Below, piece by piece: positions 17,721-25,819 of a DNA stretch of 42,127 nt. Source of the DNA: a virus. The first letter of the stretch is position 1; every line of letters begins with the position of its first letter. The position numbers and the translations under genes were made by a program. Location: positions 1 to 42,127 of the IMG/VR virus record IMGVR_UViG_3300025892_003881. One strand, written 5' to 3'. The notes under the pieces were generated by a model. It was not told the origin of the DNA. It searched no databases and saw only the letters and a list, made by a program, of their open reading frames with translations.

Positions 17721-18651
17721 TTTCTTTAATTTTTTTGTTAATAAAATATTGCAAATCTACATTCCATAATGCTTTGCCATGTAATAATAATTTAGGTATT
17801 ATTTTTTTCAACCCATTTCTGTTTTCTACAAAAATGAATTGGCAATTTTCTTTGTATTCTTGAGATATAGTTTTTAAGTTATGCCATATGTAGGGAAGCT
17901 TTGCTTTATGAGCCCCAAAATTATTGTTTATTTTTATTTTATTTATGCTACTTTCAACGGCTATAAAAATATATGAATCAAATTTTTTAGCTCTATCTAA
18001 TTCTCTTTTGAATCTTTCAAAGTTTTCCCCGCTTAATGTGCTTTTAAAATCTTGCTCGCTTTTCCTATCTATATATGTATAATCATAATGCTTTCCACCC
18101 ACAGTATAATCACCGAAGTCAAGCTTCATGTTTTGACTATTTTTTAGTTTTATTGGCTTTTGTTCTCTAGTGTCTATGAAAATCAATATCTCCTCTTCGC
18201 ATTCAGAGAAAAAATTATTTGGTATATTTTTGTTGTGAAAATTATTTAAACCTATTTCCTTACAAGCTTCAGAGTAGCTCCCTAAAACATTTTTGTAGGA
18301 ATTAATACTGGGAAAATCACAAAGCTCTAACTCCAACTCACTCAGGGAATACTCAATGCCTTTATTTAATTTTCTTTTTTTGATTAAATCTAGAATATAA
18401 GGTTTTACTATTTCCTTTTTTTCTTTATCGCACCACTCTAAAAGCTCCGCTCTATTTATAAAATCTCTTTCAAGGTAATCTTTTGAATTTTTGAAAGGAA
18501 TAGTTTTTTTATAAAGCTTACTCTTTTTCGGGTCGTATTTTTTGTAATAAGATTTTAACTCAATCTTATGAGCTTTTTTTATATGCAAATGAAGCCCTCT
18601 TCTTTTTTCGAACTCCTTACCACAAACTTTACATTTTAACGGCATATCCAT
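17713..18651 (-). CDS. Zinc finger plus ERCC4-type nuclease
   Basis: 312 residues. Residues 7-28 form a C2H2 finger (C7, C10, H23, H28; CKVCGKEFEKRRGLHLHIKK). After a Lys-rich helical linker, residues 155-300 show the ERCC4/XPF nuclease signature: DTREQKP (160-166), LDFGDYTVG (177-185), YIDRKSEQDF (193-202) and ENFERFKRELDRA (209-221). This fold cuts branched or structured DNA. In a packaging-linked operon it may resolve junctions before packaging, or process genome ends. The start overlaps the thermonuclease stop by 23 bases; M3 is an alternative start. Catalytic Asp, Glu/Arg and Lys residues are all present. Confidence 0.75.
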   Translation of the reverse strand: MDMPLKCKVCGKEFEKRRGLHLHIKKAHKIELKSYYKKYDPKKSKLYKKTIPFKNSKDYLERDFINRAELLEWCDKEKKEIVKPYILDLIKKRKLNKGIEYSLSELELELCDFPSINSYKNVLGSYSEACKEIGLNNFHNKNIPNNFFSECEEEILIFIDTREQKPIKLKNSQNMKLDFGDYTVGGKHYDYTYIDRKSEQDFKSTLSGENFERFKRELDRAKKFDSYIFIAVESSINKIKINNNFGAHKAKLPYIWHNLKTISQEYKENCQFIFVENRNGLKKIIPKLLLHGKALWNVDLQYFINKKIKENE

Positions 18652-18988
18652 TATTTAATAAAAAATTATTTAAAGACTCTTCTCTATCATCTATTGTAAT
18701 TATACCTAACGATCTACCATATTTACCTAACCCTTTAGATTCAAGCTTTATTGATCTGGCATTATATAAAATTTCTTTAACTTTTTCTTTTGCAATAAGT
18801 CCTCTTTTTTTCTCTTTCTCTCTTTCTTCAATATTTGCGATTGATTTTTGTAATCTAGTTTCTGGAGTGTTTATGCCATATAATCTCACTCTCACTTTAA
18901 TAAAAGTATTGAAGCCTAAATCAATCATTACATCTACAGTGTCTCCGTCAACAACTTTTACTATTTCTTTTATTTTATATTTATACAT
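18629..18988 (-). CDS. Thermonuclease (staphylococcal nuclease-like)
   Basis: 119 residues, close to the minimal SNase fold. Visible motifs: VVDGDTVDVMIDLGF (about 11-25), VRVRLYGINTPETR (32-45), then KVKEILYNARSIKLESKGLGKYGRSLGI, where LGKYGR matches the second active-site stretch. These give the usual Asp, Arg, Glu and Arg catalytic set. No signal peptide, so it acts inside the cell, for example in host DNA breakdown or repair. It overlaps its upstream neighbour by one base and its downstream neighbour by 23. Confidence 0.85.
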   Translation of the reverse strand: MYKYKIKEIVKVVDGDTVDVMIDLGFNTFIKVRVRLYGINTPETRLQKSIANIEEREKEKKRGLIAKEKVKEILYNARSIKLESKGLGKYGRSLGIITIDDREESLNNFLLNNGYAVKM

Positions 18989-20034
18989 TATAATACATCC
19001 TCCCTTCTTAAACCTAAAACTCTAGCTTTCCATGAATCCATATCTTCTAATCTATCAATTTCTTCATCTACTAATTGCTTTTGTTTTTCTGCTATCTCAA
19101 TCATCCTAGTTCTTTCCTCTTCTTCTTGAAATGATTGAACTAAATTCAAAATAGAAGCAAACCTATCTTGCTTATTTTTCATTCTTACAGAACGATCTCC
19201 ATTTAATTTTTTGATCAAAGATTCTTGTCTTTGCTCGCATTGATGGTATTCAGCACTTTTAGCTTTTAATATCTCTGCAAGTTTTACAGACATTTCTGTC
19301 TGATCTTCAACTTCGTCAAACATTTGATTTAACTTCTCCATGTTTCTTTGTATTGTTTTTAAATTTATATAGTCCACACAAACATTAATATATAAATTAA
19401 TTTCATCAATAGTTAAATCTGGCTTATCCCATGTAGCCCTTACAAATTCAGCCTCAAATAAATTTCTATCCTGACAATTATATGTATTCATAAGTTGAAC
19501 AAATCGAGGGGATGACATGTATTTTTTTGTCATCGAAATGCATTCGTTTTCAAATCTTTTCATTTTTTCTGGATTTAATTCTACATGAGCATATTGATTT
19601 ATCTTTTTTATAATCTTCAAATCTGTTTTGGGAGATTCATATATTTCGCTATCTTCAGTTTGTTTTGGCTTTATAAAATCTGGACTGTTTGTTTTTAAAA
19701 AATCAGCTACAATTCTTTGCTCCATACTTAAATTTTTAACTTCTTTATCTTGAAAAACTAACTGAGCTATTTGCAGGCTGCTAAGTTTGTCTTTTGCATA
19801 TTCTTTTATTAAACTTTCTTGCTCTTGATTTAATCTTATTTTTTTTGCTTTTTTATGAACCCTAGTCTTGTATCCATAACCTTTTTCAATCATGTACTCA
19901 GCTACAGCTTTACCTTCTTTATTACGCCCATCTAATGATTCGTCTTCAAATAAAGCTCTAGTTAACTGATCTATATCTGGGATTTGTAAATAATTTTTAT
20001 CTATAAATTCTTTTTGTTTTTTTGATAGTTTCAT
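18988..20034 (-). CDS. Possible terminase small subunit / DNA-binding protein
   Basis: 348 residues, very charged, mostly helical. Two N-terminal segments look like duplicated helix-turn-helix units: LSKKQKEFIDKNYLQIPDID (3-22) and LNQEQESLIKEYAKDKLSSL (68-87), each followed by a second conserved block (AVAEYMIEKGY and IVADFLKTNSP). The C-terminal 150 residues are coiled coil. A DNA-recognition module plus oligomerising helices, upstream of the large terminase in the same operon, suggests the small terminase, but the length is unusual. It is coupled by one-base overlaps at both ends. Moderate to low certainty for function. Confidence 0.4.
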   Translation of the reverse strand: MKLSKKQKEFIDKNYLQIPDIDQLTRALFEDESLDGRNKEGKAVAEYMIEKGYGYKTRVHKKAKKIRLNQEQESLIKEYAKDKLSSLQIAQLVFQDKEVKNLSMEQRIVADFLKTNSPDFIKPKQTEDSEIYESPKTDLKIIKKINQYAHVELNPEKMKRFENECISMTKKYMSSPRFVQLMNTYNCQDRNLFEAEFVRATWDKPDLTIDEINLYINVCVDYINLKTIQRNMEKLNQMFDEVEDQTEMSVKLAEILKAKSAEYHQCEQRQESLIKKLNGDRSVRMKNKQDRFASILNLVQSFQEEEERTRMIEIAEKQKQLVDEEIDRLEDMDSWKARVLGLRREDVL

Positions 20035-20780
20035 TACAAAAATATGTCTCTTTTTTTAATTAATCTTTCTCCAATTTCTTTAAATTTTATTTTTAAATTT
20101 TTTATTTGTTTATATCCAGCTTTTCTTCCTTTTTCTGAAGTTTTATATCCAAGTTTTAGAGCGACTTCTTCTTCTGGTATTTCCTCTATAAATAACATGC
20201 TATAAATCCAGAATTGTCTTTCGTTTAATTCCTCTTTCATTTGTTTGTGAAATATAGATATGTTAGTATCTAGTTCTCTGTCAAACTGAAAAGTGCTTGA
20301 AACTTCTCCTGTGACTTCTTCCATTGATATGGGAATTTTTATGTTACAAGCATGTTTTTTTGATTTAGACCATTTTTTATATAAAGGGCAGGTTTCGTCT
20401 TGAATTCCGCTTTTTGTAAAAGAACAAGAATTATCTGCACCCTCTCCAGTCATTGAATTATTCAACGGACAGCCTTCACAGGGTTTGACAAAACTATGAT
20501 AATAATTTCGTAATATATTTTTGAATTGATTTGTTATTATCTTATTAATCCACGGGAGCAATGGTCTAGACTGATCCCATTGGTCCCATTTTTTAGCTAA
20601 ATGAGCGCGCATAATTTGAGATACATCATCAAAATCCATCCAATTAAGAGCAGTCAGGCGCCATTTAGGTCGCCTTTTCCTTATCTCATTATCAATTTCT
20701 TTTGACTTGTCTTCGTACCTTACTTTTTGTTTTTTTCTTGACACTCTTAGGTTTTTGTTTATTGACCTCAGGCTCTTCAA
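20034..20780 (-). CDS. Phage RNA polymerase sigma factor
   Basis: 248 residues. Region 2-like helix block: MDFDDVSQIMRAHLAKKWDQW and SRPLLPWINKIITNQFKNIL (48-90). A Cys-bearing insert (C101, C104, C119, C131) may bind zinc. Region 4-like block LNERQFWIYSMLFIEEIPEE (185-204) with LGYKTSEKGRKAGYKQIKNL (210-229) forms a helix-turn-helix. Such proteins direct host RNA polymerase to phage promoters; sigma factors of this design are known in marine phages as late sigma factors. It is the natural candidate reader of the GTGTANNAT motifs in this window. It overlaps the zinc-ribbon gene by 89 bases, so either this start or that gene's end is unusual. Start taken at ATG 20780. Confidence 0.7.
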   Translation of the reverse strand: MKSLRSINKNLRVSRKKQKVRYEDKSKEIDNEIRKRRPKWRLTALNWMDFDDVSQIMRAHLAKKWDQWDQSRPLLPWINKIITNQFKNILRNYYHSFVKPCEGCPLNNSMTGEGADNSCSFTKSGIQDETCPLYKKWSKSKKHACNIKIPISMEEVTGEVSSTFQFDRELDTNISIFHKQMKEELNERQFWIYSMLFIEEIPEEEVALKLGYKTSEKGRKAGYKQIKNLKIKFKEIGERLIKKRDIFL

Positions 20781-21030
20781 TTCTTAAAAGCTCTGAGCCT
20801 TTAAAAACCTTACTCTTATCATGAGAGATATCTACTTCTAATCTTGCTATAATTGGAACTTGATCAATGTCAGTTTCGTCATCATTGAGTGGCTCGCTTG
20901 GAATTTCTCTTACTTTTTTTGCTTTAGTTGAGTTGTCTGAAAAAGATTCTCCACAACTATTGCAAAAGTTAGGCGGGGTCAAAGTGTAAATATTTTTATG
21001 ACCACAATTTCTGCAATATAAAAAGGACAT
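20692..21030 (-). CDS. Zinc-ribbon protein upstream of the sigma factor
   Basis: 112 residues from ATG 21030 (MSFLYCRNCGHK); a GTG one codon earlier is possible. A four-Cys zinc ribbon occupies residues 6-28 (CRNC, then CNSC), followed by an acidic linker and a very basic tail ending VRRQVKRN. The start overlaps the upstream stop by one base and the 3' part overlaps the sigma gene by 89 bases. It is a plausible RNA polymerase- or DNA-contacting accessory factor working with the sigma factor; this is inference from adjacency. Confidence 0.55.
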   Translation of the reverse strand: MSFLYCRNCGHKNIYTLTPPNFCNSCGESFSDNSTKAKKVREIPSEPLNDDETDIDQVPIIARLEVDISHDKSKVFKGSELLRIEEPEVNKQKPKSVKKKTKSKVRRQVKRN

Positions 21031-21389
21031 CACACAATCTCCTTATTTAGGGCTTCAGTATATTTTTTTATTTTATTCATATTATCTAAGTTTATGTTTT
21101 CTTTATTTTCAAATTCTACTATAAATTCAAAATTATCCTCAACAATTCTCAATATCCTCTCTTCTTTTGACAGCCAATCATCTAATGATGATTTTGATTC
21201 ATGCTCCCAAACTTTCTCATCTTTTTCTTTTTTTATTATTAGGTAAACATTTTTAACAAATGTATTTTGTAATATTTCTCTAGTTCTTTCTATTCTTTTT
21301 TCTTTTTTCTTAAAGTTTAATTTATGTTGAAAGAATACAGCCGAAAGAGTTGTAGCACAAGATATTAAAGCGATTAAAATTTCTACCAT
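21030..21389 (-). CDS. Small membrane-anchored protein
   Basis: 119 residues with one N-terminal membrane segment (residues 2-20, VEILIALISCATTLSAVFF) followed by a basic, then acidic, coiled-coil cytoplasmic part. The ATG follows TATAATGTATATAT without a ribosome site. No family recognised; it shares its downstream overlap with the zinc ribbon gene. Confidence 0.55.
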   Translation of the reverse strand: MVEILIALISCATTLSAVFFQHKLNFKKKEKRIERTREILQNTFVKNVYLIIKKEKDEKVWEHESKSSLDDWLSKEERILRIVEDNFEFIVEFENKENINLDNMNKIKKYTEALNKEIV

Positions 21390-21406
21390 ATATATACATT
21401 ATACAT
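21390..21406 (-). promoter_or_regulatory. Promoter-like TATAAT box adjoining a start codon
   Basis: The minus strand reads ATGTATAATGTATATAT and then ATG at 21389. The TATAAT box ends eight bases before the start. It is a variant of the late-type motif and would restart transcription for the sigma-terminase operon. Confidence 0.45.
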
Positions 21407-21435
21407 TTTAAAAAATTTTTTTTATTTTTTTTTAT

Positions 21436-21627
21436 TTAGAATGAATAATTTTTGTGGTATGGGATTGTTAATTCATTTTCCCATAAGTTTAATCTTGAAT
21501 TAACTCTAACCATAGAAACCATAATTTCTCCATGGTTATCAAACCCGTATTGTTTAAATATTTTTGTTATTTTTACTAATACAATATTTTCATCGTAAAT
21601 AATCTTAATTAGATCTCCCTGCTTCAT
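21436..21627 (-). CDS. Hypothetical 63-residue protein
   Basis: Begins MKQGDLIKIIYDENIVLVKI and overlaps the phoH stop by 23 bases. The short beta-rich pattern resembles a small SH3-like barrel, but no family is recognised. No ribosome site is obvious beyond coupling with phoH. Confidence 0.45.
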   Translation of the reverse strand: MKQGDLIKIIYDENIVLVKITKIFKQYGFDNHGEIMVSMVRVNSRLNLWENELTIPYHKNYSF

Positions 21628-22333
21628 TGTTTTTGGTCTCTAATTTAGATATTATGTATTTTAATATCTCACTTCTTTTTATATCTCTTTGGTTAAATTT
21701 TATACAATGAATTCCTTTCTCTTTGCTTTTTTCATCATCAAATAAATTCATCATATCAACAAAACCGCTTTTCCCGTTTATATCGCTTTGCATATAATCT
21801 CCGCATATGAAAAGTTTAGAGTTTTCCCCCAATCTTGTAATTAAAGTAGTAAGTTCTTTAAATGTTGCATTTTGAGCTTCATCCATAATTACTATTTTAT
21901 TTTTCCAATTAGCTCCCCTCAGAAAGTTTATTGGCATTGCTTCAATTCTTCCTTTATCAAATAATGAATGTTTTAAGGTTGTATTTTTGGGTAATATTTC
22001 ATAAAGTTTATCCTCAAGAGGAAGCATATACGGATTAAATTTCTCATTTAGATCTCCAGGAAGAGCTCCTAAGCCTTTTTCAGCACTCTCAATGATGGTC
22101 CTGACATATAGCAACTCAAGATCGTTATTTTGAGCCAACAACCTTAATGCTGAGTACACAGATATGTATGTTTTTGAGCTGCCAGCTGGGCCTGAAACAA
22201 ACATTATCTTAGAATCTTCACTTAAACTAGTCTGCAGTATTTTTTTTTGTTTAGTAGTTAATTCTAAACTGTTTAGCGTTATTTTCTCTTCACCTCTAAA
22301 AGGTGCAGTATTTTTAGTTTTTCTTTTTGTCAT
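21605..22333 (-). CDS. phoH: PhoH-like ATPase
   Basis: 242 residues covering just the PhoH ATPase domain. Walker A is SGPAGSSKTYIS (47-58), with GSSKT where GTGKT is usual. Walker B is IVIMDEAQNATFKEL (147-161), and sensor-like LFICGDYMQSDI follows. PhoH proteins are RNA-helicase-like ATPases common in marine phages; their role in infection is unsettled. It overlaps the J-domain gene by 20 bases and the downstream small gene by 23. Confidence 0.9.
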   Translation of the reverse strand: MTKRKTKNTAPFRGEEKITLNSLELTTKQKKILQTSLSEDSKIMFVSGPAGSSKTYISVYSALRLLAQNNDLELLYVRTIIESAEKGLGALPGDLNEKFNPYMLPLEDKLYEILPKNTTLKHSLFDKGRIEAMPINFLRGANWKNKIVIMDEAQNATFKELTTLITRLGENSKLFICGDYMQSDINGKSGFVDMMNLFDDEKSKEKGIHCIKFNQRDIKRSEILKYIISKLETKNNEAGRSN

Positions 22334-22886
22334 GTTTTAATCCATCTGTTATGGTTTTAATGATTTGTTTTTGTGTGTTGTTGTTTCCGTGATACCACTT
22401 CCATTCTATAGAAAGTTCTATATCCTCTATCTCCTTTTTTAACTCTGCTACTTCTGTTTCTATTCTTTTAACGACTTCGAACGAAATTTCTTCAATTTTA
22501 ATATTAGATTCTTTTGCACTATCTAAAAGTTTATTTACCTTGCCTTCTTTTTTCGAGTTGACTAATTCTTTGAAGGCTTCATCACTACTACTATTTTTAT
22601 CTGGATGTGTTTTTACAGCCACACTTCTATATATTTTTTTAATTTCGTCCAACTCAAAGACCTTCGCCTTCCCCTTTCTTTCTGTACTCTCTTCTTGAGA
22701 AAATGGGTTATCTAGGTCAAACTCTTTAACTACGTCCATAACTTCTTTATAAAACAAAGAAGATGCTTTTCTATGTATCGTTGAAATTTGATTGAATTCT
22801 TTTTTCAGATTCCTCCACTCAAATCTCAATCTGTTAAATTCATTTTTTTCGAAATTTAGTATTTGTAAATTTTTCAAACAATTCAA
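22314..22886 (-). CDS. J-domain (DnaJ-like) cochaperone
   Basis: 190 residues from TTG at 22886; TTG at 22829 is an alternative that would avoid the 47-base overlap with the lipoprotein gene. A helical N-terminal part is followed by a J-domain core DEIKKIYRSVAVKTHPDKNSS (about residues 77-97) with the diagnostic HPD at 92-94. The C-terminal part is a coiled coil. It would stimulate host DnaK, perhaps for virion assembly or replication complex remodelling. Confidence 0.75.
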   Translation of the reverse strand: MNCLKNLQILNFEKNEFNRLRFEWRNLKKEFNQISTIHRKASSLFYKEVMDVVKEFDLDNPFSQEESTERKGKAKVFELDEIKKIYRSVAVKTHPDKNSSSDEAFKELVNSKKEGKVNKLLDSAKESNIKIEEISFEVVKRIETEVAELKKEIEDIELSIEWKWYHGNNNTQKQIIKTITDGLKHDKKKN

Positions 22887-23160
22887 ATAGTTTGGGAGAT
22901 ATACATATAATAATTACAGAAGAAAGAATTGCAATAATAGAAATTGTTGGTAGGACATTTCTCTGCTCTTTTCTTTTTTGGCTAAATTCTAATGGATCAA
23001 TATACCCATCTTTGTTTAAATCTTGCTCTTGAAATAAATCTTGGACTTTTTCTTCTGTGCTTTTTATTTCTACATTTTTAATTTCATTTTTGGAGGGGTT
23101 TAGCACTTTAGTTATAGAGCAAGAGGTTAATAACAAACTTAAAATTAAAATTAATTTCAT
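22840..23160 (-). CDS. EF-hand lipoprotein with C-terminal membrane segment
   Basis: 106 residues from ATG 23160 (MKLILILSLLLTSCS), chosen because it gives a lipoprotein signal with lipobox LTSC; an ATG at 23196 would add 12 residues. The mature part has one EF-hand loop, DLNKDGYIDPLEF, with Asp, Asn, Asp, Gly, Ile and Glu at the expected positions. A membrane segment follows (ISIIAILSSVIIICIS), then a basic tail. It is anchored in the envelope and probably binds calcium. It heads the long minus-strand operon. Function is unknown. Confidence 0.65.
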   Translation of the reverse strand: MKLILILSLLLTSCSITKVLNPSKNEIKNVEIKSTEEKVQDLFQEQDLNKDGYIDPLEFSQKRKEQRNVLPTISIIAILSSVIIICISPKLFELFEKFTNTKFRKK

Positions 23161-23196
23161 TTTACTCTTTTTTTTTGGAATTGTTAAATTAAACAT

Positions 23197-23219
23197 TTAA
23201 TATATAAAATATATTACAC
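23197..23219 (-). promoter_or_regulatory. Late-type promoter at the head of the sigma-terminase operon
   Basis: The minus strand reads GTGTAATATATTTTA, about 57 bases before the lipoprotein start preferred here. This is one of the best matches to the recurrent motif. It sits back to back with the small plus-strand gene that opens the glycan cassette. Confidence 0.55.
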
Positions 23220-23396
23220 GTGAAAAGTAAAGAAATCTTAGAAAACATATGTTTAGAATATACTGAAGATGCCGATTTTAGGGACGGGTTTTTTAATGTA
23301 TTAATACATAATCAATACTTTGAAGACATTAAAAAAAGAATGAATGCCCACGGCTATTCGGTTGCATCAATAAAAAAAAACATTTTCTACTGTTAG
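23220..23396 (+). CDS. Small hypothetical protein, GTG start
   Basis: 58 residues, VKSKEILENICLEYTEDADF to a C-terminus ending KKNIFYC. No ATG exists in frame upstream and a stop lies five codons before the GTG, so GTG is the likely start. The pattern (two amphipathic helices, FFNVLIHNQYFEDIKKRM) looks like a real small protein. It lies just before the first glycosyltransferase. Confidence 0.5.
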   Translation: MKSKEILENICLEYTEDADFRDGFFNVLIHNQYFEDIKKRMNAHGYSVASIKKNIFYC

Positions 23397-23414
23397 TTAA
23401 ATTTAGAAATATTT

Positions 23415-24992
23415 ATGAATAAACCCAAACTTTATTGTTTTTTTACCCCTTCCCATGAAGAATTTTATGAAAATTTTTTAAAACCCAGCTCAGAAGAGTA
23501 TGATGTAAGACCAATTTTTTTCGAAAAACAATTGTCTGATTCTGGAGAATATAGAGAACAGGGATGGAGGGAAACTCAATATAATAAAGTTCTTGCTTGG
23601 AAAAAAGCGGTAGAAGAAAATATGGGCGAAGTGATTGTTTGCTCAGATGTAGATGTACAGTTCCTAAATGATTCTTATGAGTATCTAAAAGATTTTTTAA
23701 AATCTGATGATATAGCTTTTCAAGAAAACGATTTAAAGGGTAAAATATGTTCTGGTTTTTTTGTATGTAGATGTTCTTTGCAAACTCAAAACTTTTTTGA
23801 AATTGTCGCTAAGAGATTGCATGATATAATGCATGAAAAAGGAGGAGGAGAGCAGTACGTCATGCAGAGCCTTCTTGATGAAGGATGGTTGCAATTAAAT
23901 TGGAAAAAAATCCCTAGAGATAAGGTTTGGAATCCTGGAGTTAAATACTCAGATCCATCTGAGTTAAATGTGCCAGAAAACTTAATCGCTCATCATGCTA
24001 ATTGGGTAGAAGGCAACGAAAACAAGAAAAAACAACTTGAATATGTTAAGTCTTTATATTTTTCAAGCAATGAACCTGATGAAATTGAAATTCAAAATTT
24101 TTCTTCAAATTTAGAGCAATCTTCTATCGCTTTATGCATATCCTCTCTTTTGAGATATTTTGATATAGGTTCAAAATCTTTAATTGAAAAAATAATAAAT
24201 ACTCTACCAGATAAGCCAGATTTATTTGGACATTTTCCCGTAGAATGCCAAACCGAAGAAAATTTAAAAATATTAGAAGAAATTAAAACGCATTGTAATA
24301 ACAATTTTATTGTTTTTGAGCCTGATTATGTTGATGAAAAATATATAAACTTTTCTCATAACTTAAATTCTTTTCAAAGAAATGGAATGAAGGGCAATTT
24401 ATTGCAATGGATTTCTATGTTAAAGTGCAGGAATCTAAAAATATCTTCTGAAAATTTTTATGGCAAAAAGTATGAGTGTGTTATATGGACTAGGCCAGAT
24501 TTGTATTATTTTAATTCTTTAGAAAATATAAACAACCTAAGAGAATACGAGCTTTATATACCTGCGCATGACAATCATTTTTGCGGTCTTTTTGATCGTT
24601 TTTGTTTAGGATCTTCTGAGCTCATGGATATGCGAATGGCTATATTTGAATACTTTGTCAACATCTGGTACAAGAAACAACTTGAAGATAAAAATATTTT
24701 ATTCTATAATGATCGTTCAAAGTCTTACCAATGGAACCCAGAGCTTGTATTCAAGTCTCTAATCTATGACCAAATGAAAGTTGAGCATGGTAAGTTGAAC
24801 TTATGCTCTGGAAAAATAAGAGAAAATAGAAGAATTAGAGTACCTTTCTGGCATAATGTTCAAGGCTCAGGTAATCCTACATCTGTAGAATGCGAGGAAG
24901 ATATAGTAAACCCAGAAGTGTTAAAATTAATTTATAGTAAAAAAGAAATAATTCCAGATAAAAATGGGGCATGGTTTGAGATTGTTATATGA
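23415..24992 (+). CDS. Two-domain glycosyltransferase
   Basis: 525 residues. Residues 1-230 are a nucleotide-diphospho-sugar transferase (GT-A) with metal-binding DVD at 78-80 in VIVCSDVDVQFL, KICSGFFVC and GEQYVMQSLL, as in the GT77-like group. Residues 232-525 form a second module with CVIWTRPDLYYFNSLENINN (about 351-370) and IPAHDNHFCGLFDRFCLGSS (about 377-396), a pattern seen in another, less studied glycosyltransferase-like group. One polypeptide may thus add two sugars. First large gene of the plus-strand glycan cassette, overlapping the next gene by four bases (ATGA). Confidence 0.7.
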   Translation: MNKPKLYCFFTPSHEEFYENFLKPSSEEYDVRPIFFEKQLSDSGEYREQGWRETQYNKVLAWKKAVEENMGEVIVCSDVDVQFLNDSYEYLKDFLKSDDIAFQENDLKGKICSGFFVCRCSLQTQNFFEIVAKRLHDIMHEKGGGEQYVMQSLLDEGWLQLNWKKIPRDKVWNPGVKYSDPSELNVPENLIAHHANWVEGNENKKKQLEYVKSLYFSSNEPDEIEIQNFSSNLEQSSIALCISSLLRYFDIGSKSLIEKIINTLPDKPDLFGHFPVECQTEENLKILEEIKTHCNNNFIVFEPDYVDEKYINFSHNLNSFQRNGMKGNLLQWISMLKCRNLKISSENFYGKKYECVIWTRPDLYYFNSLENINNLREYELYIPAHDNHFCGLFDRFCLGSSELMDMRMAIFEYFVNIWYKKQLEDKNILFYNDRSKSYQWNPELVFKSLIYDQMKVEHGKLNLCSGKIRENRRIRVPFWHNVQGSGNPTSVECEEDIVNPEVLKLIYSKKEIIPDKNGAWFEIVI

Positions 24993-25819
24993 AGAAAACA
25001 TTATTAATAGTTCCATATTTCGGAGAATTTCCCTATTATTTTTCTCTGTGGAAAGAGAGCGCTAAAGCAAATCCAGATATTGATTGGATTATTTTTACGG
25101 ATCAGGAAAAATCGCACAAAGACAAAAATATAGAATTTGTTAATTTCTCTCTGGACAAACTCAACAAGCTTGCTTCAGCAAAATTAAACATAAAAGTTGA
25201 GATTAAAAAGTCGTACAAAATCTGCGATTTAAGAATGGCTTTCCCAATTGTATTTCAAGATTATTTGAAGGGTTATTATTTCTGGGGACATTGCGATTTA
25301 GATATAATATGGGGTAATATAAAAAAGTTTCTAGATTATTCATATGTATGGGATTATGATATAATTTCGGCAGATAGAAAACATCTGTGTGGCCCATTTT
25401 GTATTTATAAAAACCAATCAAAAACTAATAATATATGGAAAAATTTTGAAGATTATGAAAATGTTTTAAAAGACGATGAATATGAGGGATATTTATATGA
25501 TGAAATTTCAAATGAAAGAATTTTAGAATTTGATAATTCTATTAAAATTTTTAATGGACATAAGGTTTTTGGAGATCTTATTACCTTGCAAAGATATAGC
25601 ACTGAAAGAGTTCCAGCTTATTGGAAAGAGGGCAATTTATTCATTGAAAAATATTTCAAACAAGCTGTGGTGCTCAATAAGAACATGCACGGTTTTGGGG
25701 CTGAGTCAATGATGTTGCATGTCAGAAGATGGCACTATGTTAATACAAAATTAAAATCAATACATCATAAAAATGAATCCAAAGAAATTTATAAAGAATG
25801 GATCCAGAAGGTAAAATAA
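24989..25819 (+). CDS. GT-A glycosyltransferase (DUF6625-like)
   Basis: 276 residues. N-terminus LLIVPYFGEFPYYFSLWKES, then DIDWIIFTDQ, KICDLRMAFPIVF, and the metal motif in GHCDLDIIWGN (DLD at 103-105). The order and motifs resemble the DUF6625-type sugar transferases found near capsule genes. No membrane segment. Coupled to both neighbours (4- and 22-base overlaps). Sugar donor and acceptor unknown. Confidence 0.65.
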   Translation: MKKTLLIVPYFGEFPYYFSLWKESAKANPDIDWIIFTDQEKSHKDKNIEFVNFSLDKLNKLASAKLNIKVEIKKSYKICDLRMAFPIVFQDYLKGYYFWGHCDLDIIWGNIKKFLDYSYVWDYDIISADRKHLCGPFCIYKNQSKTNNIWKNFEDYENVLKDDEYEGYLYDEISNERILEFDNSIKIFNGHKVFGDLITLQRYSTERVPAYWKEGNLFIEKYFKQAVVLNKNMHGFGAESMMLHVRRWHYVNTKLKSIHHKNESKEIYKEWIQKVK

